From: Paraburkholderia oxyphila NBRC 105797
GTDB lineage: Bacteria; Pseudomonadota; Gammaproteobacteria; Burkholderiales; Burkholderiaceae
NCBI RefSeq assembly: GCF_000685075.1
Contig: NZ_BAYD01000116.1
Span: 1 to 32,692 of the forward strand
DNA length: 32,692 nucleotides
Direction of reading: 5' to 3'
The translations under genes and the position numbers were made by a program. The stretch's first letter is position 1, and every line of letters starts with the position of its first letter. This document shows positions 1 through 9,333 of the stretch, in pieces. The notes beneath the pieces were generated by a model that was given only the letters and a program-made list of their open reading frames with translations, had not been told where the DNA came from and searched no databases.

Positions 1-723
<723 letters not shown>

Positions 724-1431
724 GAGGCGCCATGTTGGCTTGAAGAACATTGCGAATGCGGATTCGATCTGAACGCCTTTTCAAGCGGCTTTTCGTTGCC
801 GGCACACAGCGAAATCAATATGGAGCGAATTTCAAACTCACTACACTAGTTGTGTCGCTAGCGACTCACAAATGCCGTCACGTGGCGATAGGCATAGGTA
901 CATCGTTACCCGGCAATGGTTCGGATAGCGAACAGAAAGTCAGCATCCTCGGTCAGCCGATAAACTCGTCGAGAATGACTTCGGCTTTCTCGCCCAGCAC
1001 GCGTTGCAGCTCAGCGTTCCGATCGCGGCTTCGCATCAGGTCGGTAAATTGCCGATTGTGCCCTCGATCTAGAGCGACGACATGCTGTCGCCGCTACGAA
1101 TCACGATCCTTTTCTCGGTTCCGACGCCTACATGGCAAATGTAATTGCACGTCCCCGGTCATGGGCAGAAATTTCATGCCTCCGGCTCCGGCGTTGATTG
1201 GTGGTGGACAACTTCTGAGTTTGGCTTTCTTCGGTTCTCCCGAGGTCTGCTCGCTTCTGGTCATGTACACATTCGACAAGGACGTGGAAGTGTTGAAACT
1301 GGAGGCAGTTGACTACGGATTCATCGCTAACCTCTTCGGAGCCGAGTCTGTTCTGCCCGTAGCAGTCGACTGATGTTCGCCCGGGTTGACATCGACCTCG
1401 ATGTGCGCCACCATCCGAACCACGCGCACAT
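724..1431. other. Gene-poor stretch, possible decayed coding fragment
   Basis: I see no gene with a credible start and a recognisable product here. The longest plus-strand open frame (750-1373) is Arg/Ser-rich at first and resembles no family I know. On the minus strand a 46-codon frame ending with TGA at 953-955 reads naturally (VVALDRGHNRQFTDLM then MRSRDRNAELQRVLGEKAEV) but is cut upstream by a stop near 1095. It may be the tail of a broken gene; I cannot name it. Confidence 0.3.
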
Positions 1432-1454
1432 TAATTGAACTACTAGTTGCATAA
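1432..1454. promoter_or_regulatory. Putative TetR-type operator upstream of the Rieske operon (site A)
   Basis: The site reads TAAT, TG, then AACTACTAGTTGCATAA. It lies 74 bases before the Rieske start codon. It matches 20 of 23 positions of the site at 32172-32194 and 17 of 23 of the perfect palindrome core at 17452-17474, with identical spacing between the AAC and GTT halves. I infer control of the large operon by a regulator that also binds the other copies. The AT-rich right half (GCATAAA) could overlap a -10 box, but I cannot place a convincing -35. Confidence 0.6.
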
Positions 1455-1528
1455 AGTTTGGTGATTGAGTGCCGCAGTGTAACCAGGCGCAACTGGTGTT
1501 TCCGCAGAAAAACACAACGGAGATCGCA

Positions 1529-2887
1529 ATGCATAACGGAAGTCGAAATTTGGGTGAACAGACGGTCCGCCTCGATTTTGTTCCGAAGGATAGCTATCTG
1601 TCGAAGCAATTCCTCGAGCGAGAGAATGAACGCCTATGGCCGCGCGTGTGGCAGGTCGCCTGCCGCCTCGAGGAGATCACCAACGTTGGCGACTACGTGA
1701 CCTTCGATGTGGCGGGCGAGTCGGTCATCGTGGTGCGAACAGCGGCAGCGGAGATCAAGGCTTTCTTCAACGTCTGCCAGCATCGGGGTCGTCGTTTGAC
1801 TAACGGCTGCGGTAAAGCTGCGAAGTTCCACTGCGCGTATCACGGATGGCAGTGGAATTTGGATGGCAGCCTCGCGCGAGTGCTCGACCGGCAAGACTGG
1901 GACGGTTGCCAGGAAATGACTGACGACGATCTCCGTCTTGCGGACGTGCTGGTCGATACTTGGGGGGGCTTTGTTTTTATCAATATGGATACCCGCGCGG
2001 AGCCACTCGCGAAATTTCTCGACCCGGTGCCGGAGATCACGAACTGCTTCGAGTTCGAAAAAATGCGTTACCGCTGGTACAAGTCGATTCGCCTGCCGTG
2101 CAATTGGAAGGTCGCGCTCGAAGCCTTCAATGAGGGCTACCACGTCGCAGCGACGCATTCGCAACTGCTCGATATCGTTGGCGACGACGTTACGCGTAGT
2201 TTCGCCTACGGCCGCCACGGCATGTTTGGCTACTCGACGGCGACACGTATGATCGGAGCGCCTTCACCGCGAACTGGTAAGCCGATGCCTGAAGACGTGC
2301 GCCAAGGACTTGTGAGCTTTTTCCGGGTCATGGAAGAGACGCTGAAGGCTATCAATACAGCTCGCGACTACGAAGCCGCGAAGCGCCTCATGTACGAAAT
2401 GCCGCCCTCAGGAAACCAGTTCGAAGTGCTCGCGAAGGCATTGGAATTCCAGCGTGAAGCAGCACTTGCCGACGGTGCGGGCTGGCCCGATATTTCGTTC
2501 GAGCAGATGGGGCGCGCTGGCGCGGACTGGCACGTTTTCCCGAACCTCGTATTTCTTCCGTACCCGGACGGCGCGTTGTTCTATCGCGCACGGCCTGACG
2601 GCGACAATCCAGACTCGTGCATCTACGACATCTGGTCGCTGCAGCGCTTCGCACCGGGCGCGGAGCCGCCGTTGAAACGCGAGTTTTACTATGGAGAAAA
2701 CGACTGGAAGGAGAACGCGCTTGAGAATTTCGGTCTGATCCTGTGGCAGGACTTCCAGAACATGATTAATGTGCAGCAGGGCATGAAATCGCGTGGCTTC
2801 AAGGGTTCGCGGACGAATCCGCAGCAGGAAACAGCGGTGTCGAACTTCCATCGTGCGCTGCGTGAATTCATCGCGCAGGAGGCGTGA
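1529..2887 (+). CDS. Rieske non-heme iron oxygenase, alpha subunit
   Basis: This 452-residue protein is a ring-hydroxylating oxygenase large subunit. The Rieske [2Fe-2S] ligands are Cys83, His85, Cys102 and His105 (CQH, 16 residues, CAYH). The mononuclear iron triad is His205 and His210 (YHVAATH) with Asp408 (LWQDFQNM), and Glu202 sits at the bridging acid position. The ATG at 1529 is preferred over the upstream in-frame start at 1469 because ACGGAG lies at a ribosome-site distance and the added 20 residues look non-coding. It is the first gene of the operon and overlaps the next by one base (TGATG). No beta subunit, ferredoxin or reductase is in the window, so it is either a homo-oligomeric alpha-only type fed by unlinked partners or a KshA/DitA1-like enzyme. 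The substrate is unknown; an alicyclic ring is likely from context. Confidence 0.92.
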   Translation: MHNGSRNLGEQTVRLDFVPKDSYLSKQFLERENERLWPRVWQVACRLEEITNVGDYVTFDVAGESVIVVRTAAAEIKAFFNVCQHRGRRLTNGCGKAAKFHCAYHGWQWNLDGSLARVLDRQDWDGCQEMTDDDLRLADVLVDTWGGFVFINMDTRAEPLAKFLDPVPEITNCFEFEKMRYRWYKSIRLPCNWKVALEAFNEGYHVAATHSQLLDIVGDDVTRSFAYGRHGMFGYSTATRMIGAPSPRTGKPMPEDVRQGLVSFFRVMEETLKAINTARDYEAAKRLMYEMPPSGNQFEVLAKALEFQREAALADGAGWPDISFEQMGRAGADWHVFPNLVFLPYPDGALFYRARPDGDNPDSCIYDIWSLQRFAPGAEPPLKREFYYGENDWKENALENFGLILWQDFQNMINVQQGMKSRGFKGSRTNPQQETAVSNFHRALREFIAQEA

Positions 2888-4596
2888 TGTCTGCGAACTG
2901 GGACGTAGTCTACGATTTCGTGGTGGTAGGTAGCGGCGGCGGCTCGATGTGCTCGGCACTCGCCTGCAAGTCGATGGGCAAGGAAGCGCTGATCATCGAG
3001 AAGCAGTCGAAGGTGGGCGGGTCAACGGGCTATTCCGGTGGCGTCTGGTGGTTGCCGAACAATCACGTGATGAAGCGGCAAGGGGTGAGCGATTCGTACG
3101 AACGTGCGCGCCGGTACTTCGACGCGGCAGTGACCTATCAAGGGCCTGGCACTTCTGCGATGCGACGCGAAGCTTATCTGCGGGCCGGACCAAAGATGGC
3201 TGAGTTTCTCGAGCAGCAAGGCATGCAGTTCGTGTATGCGGACGGTTGGTCCGATTACTATGACACGCTGCCCGGAGGGGAGCCGCGCGGTCGCTCGCTG
3301 CTGGCGAAGCTGTTCGACGTGAAGGAACTCGGCGAATGGGCGCCGCGTCTGTCACGGTATAAGGGCGCTTCGCTGCCGGCCAACTCTGACGAATACCCCC
3401 AACTCTTTCTAATGAAGCGGACATGGGGTGGTAAGCGCAAGGCGATGCAACTCGCCGGCCGCATGCTCTACCAGAAGATCGCCGGCAAGGAAATTGTCGC
3501 GAACGGCGCGGCAATTCAGGGGCGCATGCTGCAGATGGCGCTGCGCGCTAACGTGCCAATATGGACAGACACGCCGGTGCGCGACTTGATCGTTGAGGAC
3601 GGAAGGGTGACGGGTGTCGTCGCCATGCGCGATGGACGGAAGTTGCGGGTGCATGCCCGTGAAGGCGTATTGCTCAATACGGGCGGGTTCTCCCGTAACG
3701 CTGAAATGCGTCGTAAATACCAGCCGCAACCTTCTTCTGCCAACTGGACGAATGCGAATCCGGGTGACACGGGCGAGATTCTCCTAGCCGCCATGCGGCT
3801 AGGCGGTGCTGTCGATTGCATGGAGGAAGCGTGGTGGGTGGTGACGTCGCTCGGGCCCGGCGAAGCGCTACCAGAAGGTGCACGGGCAGCCGACGGGTCA
3901 CCGCTCCCGTTCATACACCACCTAGACCTGTCGCTGCCGTATTCAATTATGGTCGATCAGGACGGTGTGCGCTTCTGCGATGAGGCAGGCGCCTACATGG
4001 AAATTGGCCAGCGCATGTACGAGCGTCACAAGGAGACGGGCAAAGCTGTTCCAGCGTGGGTTGTCATGGATAGCCGCCAGCGCAGGTACTACCCATGGGG
4101 TACCGCGGCTCCCGGGAAGATTCCGAAGCAGTGGCTCGACAGCGGCTACATGATCAAGGCGGAGACGCTCGAAGAGCTGGCTTCGAAGTGCGGCATTGAC
4201 AGAGCTGGATTGCTCGCTACGGTGCAGCGCTTCAATGGCTTTTGCAGGACTGGCGTCGACGCGGACTACGGGCGAGGATCGCGTGCGTTCGACCGCTGCC
4301 ACGGCGACCCCACTATCAAGCCTAATCCGAACCTCGGGCCGATCGAAGAGGGTCCTTTCTACGCCGTGCGCATGTATCCTGGCGACGTCGGCACCGCGGG
4401 TGGACTGGTCACTGACGAATTTGCGCGAGTGTTGAGAGAGGACGGGGTGCCTATCGCTGGCCTATATGCAACAGGTAATTGCACAGCGTCTGTTGTTGGT
4501 CGCTGCTACCCGGGCGCTGGTAGCAGCATTGGAGCCTCATTCGTATTCGGTTACATCGCCGCTTTGCATGCCAGCGGTGTGGAAAAGATCTGGTGA
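2887..4596 (+). CDS. KstD-like FAD-dependent dehydrogenase (3-ketosteroid delta1-dehydrogenase family)
   Basis: This 569-residue flavoprotein starts with a Rossmann FAD motif (VVVGSGGGS, residues 12-20), followed by an acidic strand end (LIIEKQ) and GGSTGYSGGVWWLPNN, a signature of the 3-ketosteroid-1-dehydrogenase / fumarate-reductase flavoprotein superfamily. The C-terminal FAD segment GLYATGNCTASVVGRCYPGA with GSSIGASFVFG is also KstD-like. Family members insert a double bond next to a ring ketone. ATG 2887 overlaps the Rieske stop (TGATG), with AGGAGG at 2877-2882; the GTG at 2884 is too close to that site. Tight coupling to the Rieske gene recalls the KshA/KstD pairing that opens steroid rings, but no meta-cleavage dioxygenase follows. 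The true substrate could be another cyclic ketone. Confidence 0.88.
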   Translation: MSANWDVVYDFVVVGSGGGSMCSALACKSMGKEALIIEKQSKVGGSTGYSGGVWWLPNNHVMKRQGVSDSYERARRYFDAAVTYQGPGTSAMRREAYLRAGPKMAEFLEQQGMQFVYADGWSDYYDTLPGGEPRGRSLLAKLFDVKELGEWAPRLSRYKGASLPANSDEYPQLFLMKRTWGGKRKAMQLAGRMLYQKIAGKEIVANGAAIQGRMLQMALRANVPIWTDTPVRDLIVEDGRVTGVVAMRDGRKLRVHAREGVLLNTGGFSRNAEMRRKYQPQPSSANWTNANPGDTGEILLAAMRLGGAVDCMEEAWWVVTSLGPGEALPEGARAADGSPLPFIHHLDLSLPYSIMVDQDGVRFCDEAGAYMEIGQRMYERHKETGKAVPAWVVMDSRQRRYYPWGTAAPGKIPKQWLDSGYMIKAETLEELASKCGIDRAGLLATVQRFNGFCRTGVDADYGRGSRAFDRCHGDPTIKPNPNLGPIEEGPFYAVRMYPGDVGTAGGLVTDEFARVLREDGVPIAGLYATGNCTASVVGRCYPGAGSSIGASFVFGYIAALHASGVEKIW

Positions 4597-4611
4597 TCAA
4601 GGGGAAGCAGC

Positions 4612-5598
4612 ATGAATACCTATCAGCCGCCCAGTAGTGACACGCTGGTCGATATCTACCGCCGAATGGCGCTTATCAAGCAGAACGATGAACGCTTTCG
4701 TGCTGTTATCAAGTCTGGCAAGTTGGTAATGCCGTATTACTCTCCGCGCGGCCAGGAAGTGATTCCTGCAGCAATGTCAGTATGCCTTAGTGACGACGAC
4801 TATATTTGCACCATCTATCGTGGCATTCATGACATGATCGCCAAGGGCGTACCGCTCAAGGAACTCTGGGCCGAACTTGGGGGGCGAGTCACCGGGACGT
4901 GCAAGGGCAAGGGAGGCCCAATGCACGTCACCCATCCCGCTTCCGGCGTGATGGTGACGACCGGTATCGTGGGCAGCTCGATGCCAATCGCGAATGGCCT
5001 CGCACTCGCAGCACAGATTCGTGGCGAGCCGCGCGTGGCTGTGGCTTATTTCGGCGACGGCGCGTCGAACATCGGCGCATTTCACGAGTCGCTGAACATG
5101 GCTTCGGTGTGGAAGCTGCCGGTGATTTTCGTGTGCCAGAACAATGGCTACGCAGAACACACGAAGTATGCATATGGCACGTCTGTTCCCAATATCGCGC
5201 AGCGCGCCGTGGCGTACCAGATGCCCGGTGTGACCGTAAATGGCAACGATCCGGTCGCAATGCACAAGGTCGCACGCGAGGCCGTCGAGCGTGCGCGTAA
5301 TGGTGATGGGCCGACCCTTATCGAAGCGAATACGTTTCGATTTCACGGCCACGTGCTAGGCGACGCAGACGGCTATATGGACAGGCACGAAAAAGCCGCG
5401 TGGGTCGCGAAGGATCCCGTGCCTCTTTTCAGGCAGTGGCTTATCGATTCGAAGCACGCGAGCGAAGAGCAACTCGCTGCGATGGAAACAAGCCACGAGG
5501 CGCAAATTGACGCCGCAGTTGCTTTCGCTTTGGCGAGCGACTATCCGGACGTCGTCGAGCTTCGGCGTGACATTTTCAAGGACGAGGTGCTTGCATGA
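4612..5598 (+). CDS. ThDP-dependent dehydrogenase E1 alpha subunit (acetoin/2-oxoacid type)
   Basis: This 328-residue protein has the thiamine-diphosphate motif: GDG at 148-150 (YFGDGASNIG) and NN at 177-178 (VCQNNGY). The segments GKGGPMHVT and FRFHGH are standard for PDH/acetoin-dehydrogenase E1 alpha chains, and the length matches AcoA-type subunits. E1 decarboxylates a 2-oxo acid, or cleaves a vicinal diketone or alpha-hydroxyketone, and hands the acyl group to lipoyl-E2. AAGGGGAAG before ATG 4612 is the ribosome site. It overlaps E1 beta by four bases (ATGA), so the two are translationally coupled. Sequence style is nearer the acetoin-dehydrogenase group than PDH, but substrate choice cannot be read. 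In this context cleavage of a ring-derived diketone or 2-oxo acid is a reasonable inference. Confidence 0.92.
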   Translation: MNTYQPPSSDTLVDIYRRMALIKQNDERFRAVIKSGKLVMPYYSPRGQEVIPAAMSVCLSDDDYICTIYRGIHDMIAKGVPLKELWAELGGRVTGTCKGKGGPMHVTHPASGVMVTTGIVGSSMPIANGLALAAQIRGEPRVAVAYFGDGASNIGAFHESLNMASVWKLPVIFVCQNNGYAEHTKYAYGTSVPNIAQRAVAYQMPGVTVNGNDPVAMHKVAREAVERARNGDGPTLIEANTFRFHGHVLGDADGYMDRHEKAAWVAKDPVPLFRQWLIDSKHASEEQLAAMETSHEAQIDAAVAFALASDYPDVVELRRDIFKDEVLA

Positions 5599-6587
5599 GT
5601 CAGACGGCCACTAACATCAACACGATTCAGGCGGTTAACTTGGCGCTTGACGACGCCATGGCGGCCGATGCGAACGTAATCGTGCTTGGAGAAGATGTTG
5701 CTGACGATCAGGAAGGTGGAATTGTCGGCGTGACCAAGGGTCTATCGTCGAAATATGGAAGTTCACGTGTGCGCTCAACGCCGATCTCGGAGCAGGCAAT
5801 CATCGGGGCGGCAATTGGCGCGTCGATCGTCGGTATGCGGCCAGTGGCGGAAATCATGCTGATGAATTTTACCACCGTGGCAATGGACATGATCGTGAAT
5901 CACGCTGCGAAACTTCGATTCATGTCAGGGGGGCAGACCCATGTCCCTATGGTCATTCGCACGATGACGGGAGCGGGGTTCGGGACCGGTGGCCAGCACG
6001 CGGACTATCTTGAAGCGTGGTTCGCCCACGTTGCAGGCATTAAGGTTGTTGCACCCTCGAATCCGGCTGACGCGTACGGTCTGATGCTCTCGTGTATTCG
6101 GGACGACGATCCGTGCCTGTTCATTGAAAACATGCCGTCCTACTGGAACCCGGGCAATGCTCCGGAGCGGGGCGTGCCAATCCCGCTTGGCAAGGCCAAC
6201 GTGGTGCGCGCGGGCACAGACGTTACGGTTATCAGCTACAGCCGCCGCGTGCAAGAGGTCATGGCTGCGGCAGAGGCGCTCGACAAGAGTGGTATAGCCT
6301 GCGAAGTAATTGATTTGCGTACTGTCTCGCCTTTGGATACAGAAACCATCCTTACCTCAGTGGCTAAAACGGGGCGCGCAGTGGTCGTTCATGAAGCTGT
6401 GAAGCCATTCGGAGTCGGTGCGGAAATCGCTGCACGCATCTACGAGTCGCTATTCCGCGAACTAAAGGCACCGGTCCAGCGGGTTGGTTCCCAGTTCTGC
6501 CCCGTACCGTTCTCGAAGCCGCTCGAAGATGCGTTCGTTCCGGGCGTGACCGAAATCGAGACCGCGATTCGCGCCGTGCTGCAATAA
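5595..6587 (+). CDS. ThDP-dependent dehydrogenase E1 beta subunit
   Basis: This 330-residue partner of the preceding gene has the pyrimidine-binding half (VIVLGEDVADDQEGGIVGVT with the conserved Glu-Asp), the GAAIGASIVGMRPVAEIM helix, and the transketolase C-terminal domain (DVTVISYSRRVQEVM and VIDLRTVSPLD). Length and order match AcoB/PdhB chains. It starts inside the alpha gene's stop (ATGA at 5595), giving 1:1 synthesis. With E1 alpha it would form the usual alpha2-beta2 E1 that loads the lipoyl arm coded just downstream. After it there is a 49-base gap to the lipoyl gene without a visible terminator, so the operon probably continues. Confidence 0.92.
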   Translation: MSQTATNINTIQAVNLALDDAMAADANVIVLGEDVADDQEGGIVGVTKGLSSKYGSSRVRSTPISEQAIIGAAIGASIVGMRPVAEIMLMNFTTVAMDMIVNHAAKLRFMSGGQTHVPMVIRTMTGAGFGTGGQHADYLEAWFAHVAGIKVVAPSNPADAYGLMLSCIRDDDPCLFIENMPSYWNPGNAPERGVPIPLGKANVVRAGTDVTVISYSRRVQEVMAAAEALDKSGIACEVIDLRTVSPLDTETILTSVAKTGRAVVVHEAVKPFGVGAEIAARIYESLFRELKAPVQRVGSQFCPVPFSKPLEDAFVPGVTEIETAIRAVLQ

Positions 6588-6636
6588 CGCCACATTATTC
6601 CCCCAATTTCCATCCTGTCATTAGTAGAGCAAGATC

Positions 6637-6867
6637 ATGACCACACAAGTTCTGCTTCCCAAACTGGGATTTTCGATGAACGAAGGTACGCTGGCCGAAT
6701 GGCTGGTCGAAGATGGTGCAACCGTGAGCGAAGGTCAGATTCTCTATGCACTCGAGAGCGACAAGTCCATTCAGGAGGTTGAGTCGCCGGCCTCGGGCAC
6801 GTTGCGCATCGTTGCCCAGGTCGGCGAAGTGTATTCCGTGGGCACCGTGCTGGCGGAAATCGTCTGA
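6637..6867 (+). CDS. Stand-alone lipoyl-domain protein (biotin/lipoyl carrier)
   Basis: This complete 76-residue protein is a single lipoyl hammerhead domain: LPKLGFSMNEGTLAEWLVEDG at the front, ALESDKSIQEVESPASG with the expected lipoylated Lys43, and a closing strand SVGTVLAEIV. In most E2 enzymes this domain is fused to a peripheral-subunit binding domain and the catalytic core. Here it stops with TGA at 6865-6867, and the catalytic domain starts as a separate gene 51 bases later in a different frame, with its own start. The protein would act as a free swinging-arm substrate moving acyl groups from E1 to E2. The ribosome site (AGAGCAAGATC) is weak. A simple frameshift of one E2 gene is unlikely because the first ORF ends exactly at the natural domain end. 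Confidence 0.88.
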   Translation: MTTQVLLPKLGFSMNEGTLAEWLVEDGATVSEGQILYALESDKSIQEVESPASGTLRIVAQVGEVYSVGTVLAEIV

Positions 6868-6918
6868 TTGGCCACGGGCCACTACGCTATTCAATAGTCG
6901 TTCGAAGAGGCTTCCGCG

Positions 6919-7734
6919 ATGAGTGTCGAATCCGTTGCTAACCGGCCGCAGGCCAATACGAATACAGACCTCGGCGAAACCCGAGCTCCTGCTTTTGGTG
7001 CGAATCTGCCGCCGTGGCCACATATAGATTTCGCTGAATACGGCGAGGTGGAGATCAAGCCTGTGCCGCGCATCCAGAAGCTCACAGGGGCGTTCCTGAC
7101 TCGCAACTGGCTGACGATTCCCCATGTGACCCACCACGACGATGCGGACATCACGCGACTCGAAGGCTATCGCAAGGCGCGCAACGAGGATAACGCGACT
7201 GTGAAGCTCACACCATTGGTCTTCCTCATCAAAGCCGTGGTGCGCGCCTTGCAGGAGTTCCCGCAATTCAATGCATCGCTCGACGGGGACGGCAAAAATA
7301 TCGTCCTGAAAAAGTACTTTCACATTGGCGTCGCAGTGGACACGCGCTTTGGATTGCTTGTGCCGGTGCTGCGCGATTGCGACAAGAAGAGCGTCGAAGA
7401 GCTCGCGACTGAACTTGCGGCGATTTCGCAGAAGGCACGCGAAAAGGGACTCTCAATGGCGGAAATGTCGGGCGGCTGCTTTTCGATCAGCTCGCTCGGC
7501 GGCTTTGGTGGCACGGGCTTTACGCCTATTGTCAACGCGCCGGAAGTGGCGATTCTCGGTGTGACCAAAACGCGACTGACGGCTGCACCGGCGGAGGATG
7601 GGGGCATTAACTGGCGCAAGATGCTCCCCCTTTCGCTCAGCTACGATCACCGCGTAATCAACGGGGCTGACGCGGCGCGTTTCGCTGCATTCATTGGCAC
7701 CGTGCTGGCCGATCCGCAGGCGCTCGCAGGCTAG
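6919..7734 (+). CDS. Dihydrolipoamide acyltransferase (E2) catalytic core, without lipoyl or E3-binding domain
   Basis: The 271-residue product covers a Gly/Asn-rich N-terminal linker (about 1-45) and the 2-oxoacid-dehydrogenase acyltransferase domain (45-270). The PDH-type entry RNWLTIPHVTHHDDADIT, the strand SGGCFSISSLGG, and the active site SYDHRVINGADAARF with His244 are seen. The usual HxxxDG aspartate is Asn248; Asn at this place is known in some bacterial E2p chains (Azotobacter type), so activity is plausible. No subunit-binding domain for E3 is present, which is unusual. GAAGAGG precedes ATG 6919. It would transfer the acyl group from the separate lipoyl protein to CoA. The acyl group is unknown. 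No E3 gene lies in the window, so the housekeeping one would have to serve. Confidence 0.88.
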   Translation: MSVESVANRPQANTNTDLGETRAPAFGANLPPWPHIDFAEYGEVEIKPVPRIQKLTGAFLTRNWLTIPHVTHHDDADITRLEGYRKARNEDNATVKLTPLVFLIKAVVRALQEFPQFNASLDGDGKNIVLKKYFHIGVAVDTRFGLLVPVLRDCDKKSVEELATELAAISQKAREKGLSMAEMSGGCFSISSLGGFGGTGFTPIVNAPEVAILGVTKTRLTAAPAEDGGINWRKMLPLSLSYDHRVINGADAARFAAFIGTVLADPQALAG

Positions 7735-7767
7735 AGAACGGTGTGACAAAACAACGACGGGATTGAT

Positions 7768-9300
7768 ATGAGAACCCTTGGCGAGATGATTGAGCGAAAC
7801 GCTCGCTTGCATGCCGACCAAACGGCGCTTGTGTACGCCGAACGGCGACTAACACACAGTCAGCTGGCTGAACGTGCGCGCCGATTTTCGGGAGCACTAT
7901 ATGACCGCGGCTTGCGACGCCAGGACCGGGTTGCGATCCTCGCGATGAATTGCGCGGAGTATTACGAGAGCTACCGCGCGTGCGAGTGGGCAGGCTTCAT
8001 TCTGGCGACGGTCAATTTCCGGCTGGCGCCCGCGGAGATTCTTTACATCCTCGAGGACGCAGCGCCCAAGGCGCTCGTTTTCGAGGCTCAGTATGCCGAC
8101 GTCGTGGACGGACTGCGTTCGCAACTGCCCGAGATCGAGCACTACATCTGCATTGGGGACGCGCCGGACTGGGCCGTGTCATTCGAGGCGATCATGGAAG
8201 CCGGCCAGGTAGAAGGGCCGCCAATCCGCTCGAATCCGGAAGATTACGCATACTTGATGTACACGAGCGGTACTACGGGGCGTCCAAAAGGTGTAGTGCG
8301 CACACATGACGCCATGTGTAAGTCGGCGAGCTATTGCACGCTTGTGTCGGAGTTTTCCGGGAGGACGCGCGTGCTGCAAACCACTCCCGCTTTCCACGTG
8401 GGAGGCATTGGTTTTGTGAACTCGGCGGCCTGGGTTGGCGGCACGACTGTAGTGCATCGTAACTTTGAGCCAAAGAGAATGCTCGAGACGATTGAAAAGG
8501 AGGGTATTACCTTTACGTTCATGGTTGCCGCTATGCTCCAAGCCGTGCTTGACGAGCCGGAACTTCTGTCCCATGACCTGTCGACGGTCGAGAACATCGT
8601 CACTGCGGCGGCGCCGGTGCCACCGCCGCTGCTCGTGCGCGGCATCGAAGTGCTCGGCCCCGTGTTCTCGGTCCAATATGGTATGACGGAAAGCAATGGG
8701 TGCTGGCTGCCAGCACATGAAGTCAAGCCGCGCGGCACGCCCGAGGAGATCCGCCGCCTCGCTTCCGTTGGTCGGCCGTGTCCGGGAATCCAGCTGCGAA
8801 TCGTCGACGATCACGGTAATGACTTGCCGAGGGGCCTGACTGGCGAGGTGTGGTTGCGCTCGGAGACACAGTTTAGCTTTTACTGGAATAACACCGCGGC
8901 GACCGTGGAAGCACTCCGCGATGGTTGGTACCGTTCGGGCGACATGGGCTACCAGGACAAAGATGGCTACATTTTCCTCGTCGATCGGAAGAAGGACATG
9001 ATCATTTCCGGTGGAGAGAATATTTACAGCCGCGAAGTCGAAGATGCATTGGCGGCGCATCCCGCCGTCGTCGATGTTGCTGTGATAGGCGTACCAGATG
9101 AGAAGTGGGGCGAATGTGTAAAAGCGATCGTCGTGCTACGGCGCGGCCAGCAAACGAGCGAAGCCGAACTGATTGGCTTCTGCCGCACGCTGATCGCGAA
9201 CTACAAATGCCCGAAAGCCATAGAGTTCGTTGACGAACTGCCAAGGCTCCCGACGGGAAAAATAAGTAAGGTGATGCTGCGCAAGCAGTTTTCCCAGTGA
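7768..9300 (+). CDS. Acyl-CoA synthetase / AMP-dependent CoA ligase
   Basis: This 510-residue adenylate-forming enzyme activates a carboxylic acid to its CoA thioester through an acyl-AMP. Motifs in order: P-loop YTSGTTGRPKGV, adenine pocket QYGMTE, hinge GDMGYQDKDGYIFLVDRKKDMI followed by ISGGENIYSREVE, and catalytic Lys498 in PTGKISK. The length matches medium/long-chain and alicyclic acid ligases. It lies 33 bases after the E2 gene and before two crotonases, so it probably activates a ring-derived acid released by another step, or the initial carboxylated substrate. The second ligase in the window (24241-25758) is clearly different, suggesting two distinct acid intermediates. Confidence 0.9.
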   Translation: MRTLGEMIERNARLHADQTALVYAERRLTHSQLAERARRFSGALYDRGLRRQDRVAILAMNCAEYYESYRACEWAGFILATVNFRLAPAEILYILEDAAPKALVFEAQYADVVDGLRSQLPEIEHYICIGDAPDWAVSFEAIMEAGQVEGPPIRSNPEDYAYLMYTSGTTGRPKGVVRTHDAMCKSASYCTLVSEFSGRTRVLQTTPAFHVGGIGFVNSAAWVGGTTVVHRNFEPKRMLETIEKEGITFTFMVAAMLQAVLDEPELLSHDLSTVENIVTAAAPVPPPLLVRGIEVLGPVFSVQYGMTESNGCWLPAHEVKPRGTPEEIRRLASVGRPCPGIQLRIVDDHGNDLPRGLTGEVWLRSETQFSFYWNNTAATVEALRDGWYRSGDMGYQDKDGYIFLVDRKKDMIISGGENIYSREVEDALAAHPAVVDVAVIGVPDEKWGECVKAIVVLRRGQQTSEAELIGFCRTLIANYKCPKAIEFVDELPRLPTGKISKVMLRKQFSQ

Positions 9301-9333
9301 ATCAGCCTCTGCCTCATTTGGAGTGAATCGACT

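Noticed and set aside
844..854. CACTAGTTGTG as a fifth copy of the shared operator
   Set aside because: It has a small palindrome, but only about 6 of the 14 left-side positions match the other sites.
750..1373. 207-codon plus-strand ORF
   Set aside because: Ser/Arg/Cys-rich composition, no ribosome site and no family likeness; looks like a chance frame in GC-rich DNA.
6595..7323. 242-codon minus-strand ORF across the lipoyl and E2 genes
   Set aside because: Overlaps two well-supported plus-strand genes and has no recognisable domain.
7081..7734. Asn in place of Asp in the E2 HxxxDG motif as an inactivating mutation
   Set aside because: Asn at this position is known in some active bacterial E2p enzymes, so it is treated as a normal variant.
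8179..9060. 293-codon minus-strand ORF inside the acyl-CoA ligase
   Set aside because: Antisense shadow of a clearly conserved ligase; composition is typical of reverse frames in GC-rich genes.
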